From Terfezia claveryi (Eukaryota; Ascomycota; Pezizomycetes; Pezizales; Pezizaceae), in the NCBI GenBank assembly GCA_015179025.1, contig WHUX01000664.1:1-14670 (forward strand): DNA of 14,670 nucleotides, in the 5' to 3' direction. This document shows, in pieces, positions 13,360 to 14,670 of this stretch (positions are counted from its first letter, which is position 1; each line of letters opens with the position of its first letter). A program made the position numbers and the translations under genes. The notes under the pieces are model-generated. The model saw nothing but the letters and a program-made list of their open reading frames with translations, made no database searches and was not told the DNA's origin.

Positions 13360-14670
13360 TCATACTTTGTAATTCCTACGCTGAGTGGGCCGTAACTTTT
13401 TCTGGAGCCTCGTTGCCATTGAAGGCGTCAGGTTGACGGATGGAGAGGCAGGGCGCTTAGTCCCGCGATGTGGGGTGCAGGGTGTTGGGGTCCCTCTTTC
13501 CTCCCTCAATAGGCTGCCTTGGAATAAGCCAATTCCTCCCGCTGACTGCGCACTGAAATTGTTGAATGGGCTAGAAATCTGAGAAGTTGTATCTCCCACA
13601 TCAAGATCATCTCCCTCAAACTCTTCCTCTCCCTCCACGCTACTCTCATACTCTGACACCGTATCACCATTTCCTGATGGTCCATCTAGAGTGACTGGCA
13701 TCATGCGGCAGAGGAATTCTGCGTCATATCTGAGAGCCTGTCTCTCCTGGCTCACATCAATTTCATCATGATCAGCTAATCCTTCTTCCACATGTGCAGG
13801 AGTGTTCTCAGGGTCTGGTTCTGTATATTTTGCGTGTATCGAGTCCCAAGATTTCGTCAACATTAGCGCTGTGATCATCTGGTGACCCATTCGGTTCCGG
13901 CGGTAAGGCAAAATATCTCGAGCACCACTGAATATACGCTCAACAGCCACAGATGTCAGTGGAATACTCAATATGTCCCTGGCCATTCGTGCTAGCGTCG
14001 GGTATTCAATGGCATGAACCTTCCACCAGGATAGGGGACACTGCCCATCTAGTATGGCCAGACCACTGGTTAAGTATCTCTTGACCTCCGGAATATTCTC
14101 TGATTTGGTCACTGTCCGCTCTTGTAGTCGACGCATGATGTAGGATTGCTCTGAATCGTCGAGGCGACTCTTCTGAGCCTGGGGCTCCGGTGCGTACCTG
14201 GCGTAGTTGATATCAAAATATTCCTCAAACTGTACTCTAAGTACCCAATAAGGTCAGATTCTCATTCATTTCATAATGTCACGGATACATCTGTTGTCAC
14301 GGATGCATCTGTTGTCACGGATGCATCTGTTGTCACGGATGCATCTGTTGTCACGGAATGTACTCCATAACGTTCGTAGAATTGATACTTACTGGTAATA
14401 TTCTGTATATGGTATGCAGTCAACAGCCTCCTGATTCATGGTAGGATCCTGTACCGAGACATTTCCCCAATCCACGTACAAGGATAACTTCTTAGATGGA
14501 TCCAGGATAGTCGCTAGATTGTAGATGAGTGATTGTTTTTCCGTTCTCGAATAATACTTCTGCAATATGAGGTGACAGCCTTTCGTTGCGCACAAAAATC
14601 CTGGTGCCCACGTCGTGCTGGCTGGAAGTTTGCGTATACATTTGCGTTGTTTTTTCGATGTGGTCGAAAA
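13360..14670 (-). CDS. hAT-family transposase, 3' part with one intron, 5' end outside window
   Basis: Read on the - strand: exon 14670-14393, intron 14392-14237, exon 14236-13360 (384 residues in the window). The joined reading frame crosses the splice in phase. The upstream exon has KYYSRTE and LATILDPSKKLSLY, the segment typical of the late hAT catalytic region. The downstream exon has the hAT dimerisation domain (about 14088-13840), with CPLSWWKVHAIEYP, LARDILSIP-like ARDILSIPLTS, VERIFSGARDI and RRNRMG. After it comes an unusual acidic then basic tail of about 160 residues ending KKLRPTQRRNYKV, possibly with a nuclear signal. hAT enzymes cut and paste DNA with 8-bp target duplications. 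Most of the catalytic core lies beyond the right edge, so completeness and activity cannot be judged; no stop is seen in the visible coding part. A TTG at 14595 is not a real start. Confidence 0.88.
14237..14392 (-). other. Intron of the hAT transposase gene
   Basis: On the - strand it starts GTAAGTATC (14392-14384) and ends TTAG (14240-14237), with a CTGAC branch site at 14257-14253, about 16 bases from the acceptor. Removing these 156 bases joins CA to A and gives an open frame through TEYYQVQFEEYFDINYARYAPEP-like hAT sequence (read as two parts). Without splicing the upstream exon hits TAA at 14391-14389. More than half of the intron is an 18-bp tandem array. Confidence 0.88.
14278..14357 (+). 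repeat. 18-bp tandem array inside the hAT intron, 4.4 units
   Basis: Four units GTCACGGATGCATCTGTT at 14278, 14296, 14314 and 14332 (the first with GATACAT), then a partial unit to 14357. It lies wholly between the donor and the branch site of the intron. It shares the core TTGTCACGGAT with the array at 12591-12685, in the same orientation on the + strand. Confidence 0.95.

Overview
The window is a stack of transposable elements, with no host housekeeping gene visible. It most likely comes from a filamentous fungus, probably a basidiomycete. This is inferred from the Ty3-type elements, the hAT transposase and a 156-nt intron with a GTAAGT donor and a CTGAC branch site; no species can be named.

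Layout. (1) An old, decayed Ty3-like LTR retroelement on the + strand, here called the outer element, runs from before position 1 to about 12.4 kb. Its gag is cut at 314/6710 by the insertion described next. After the cut come the rest of gag with a CCHC knuckle (6710-8170), a protease-like part (8171-8476), an acidic tail (8477-8761), an unrecognised Cys-rich spacer (8752-9627), reverse transcriptase (9628-10900), a Ty3-type RNase H that has lost two catalytic residues, a second and complete RNase HI-type domain (11.45-11.92 kb), and the integrase zinc domain (about 12.21-12.40 kb). There the similarity ends, without the integrase core. (2) A younger chromovirus, here called the inner element, fills 315-6704. 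It has 493-bp LTRs that differ at 8 sites, a 5-bp target duplication AGGAG, gag, protease, RT, RNase H, integrase and a C-terminal chromodomain. Its pol is broken by a one-base loss in a proline-repeat array and by a TAG codon in RT. (3) On the - strand from 13360 to the right edge lies the 3' part of a hAT transposase gene with one clear intron. A gene-free stretch of about 0.9 kb (12480-13359) separates it from the retroelement.

Main points of interest. Both retroelements carry the heptamer GGGAAAA in the correct phase for -1 frameshifting, each followed 4-7 nt later by a strong stem-loop, exactly where the upstream frame hands over to pol. The outer element has a dual RNase H (a degenerate first copy and an intact RNase HI), the arrangement known from retroviruses and plant Tat elements. 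The inner element has a 9-nt complement between its expected mRNA 5' end and the site next to the LTR, suggesting Tf1-like self-priming. Two minisatellites, one 3' of the hAT gene and one inside its intron, have different periods but share an 11-nt core, TTGTCACGGAT.

How the parts work together: in each retroelement Gag would build the particle, and frameshifting would supply a smaller amount of the enzymes. The inner integrase with its chromodomain would steer insertion into heterochromatin, which fits its position inside a dead element. As they stand, neither retroelement encodes a complete Pol, so both are non-autonomous.
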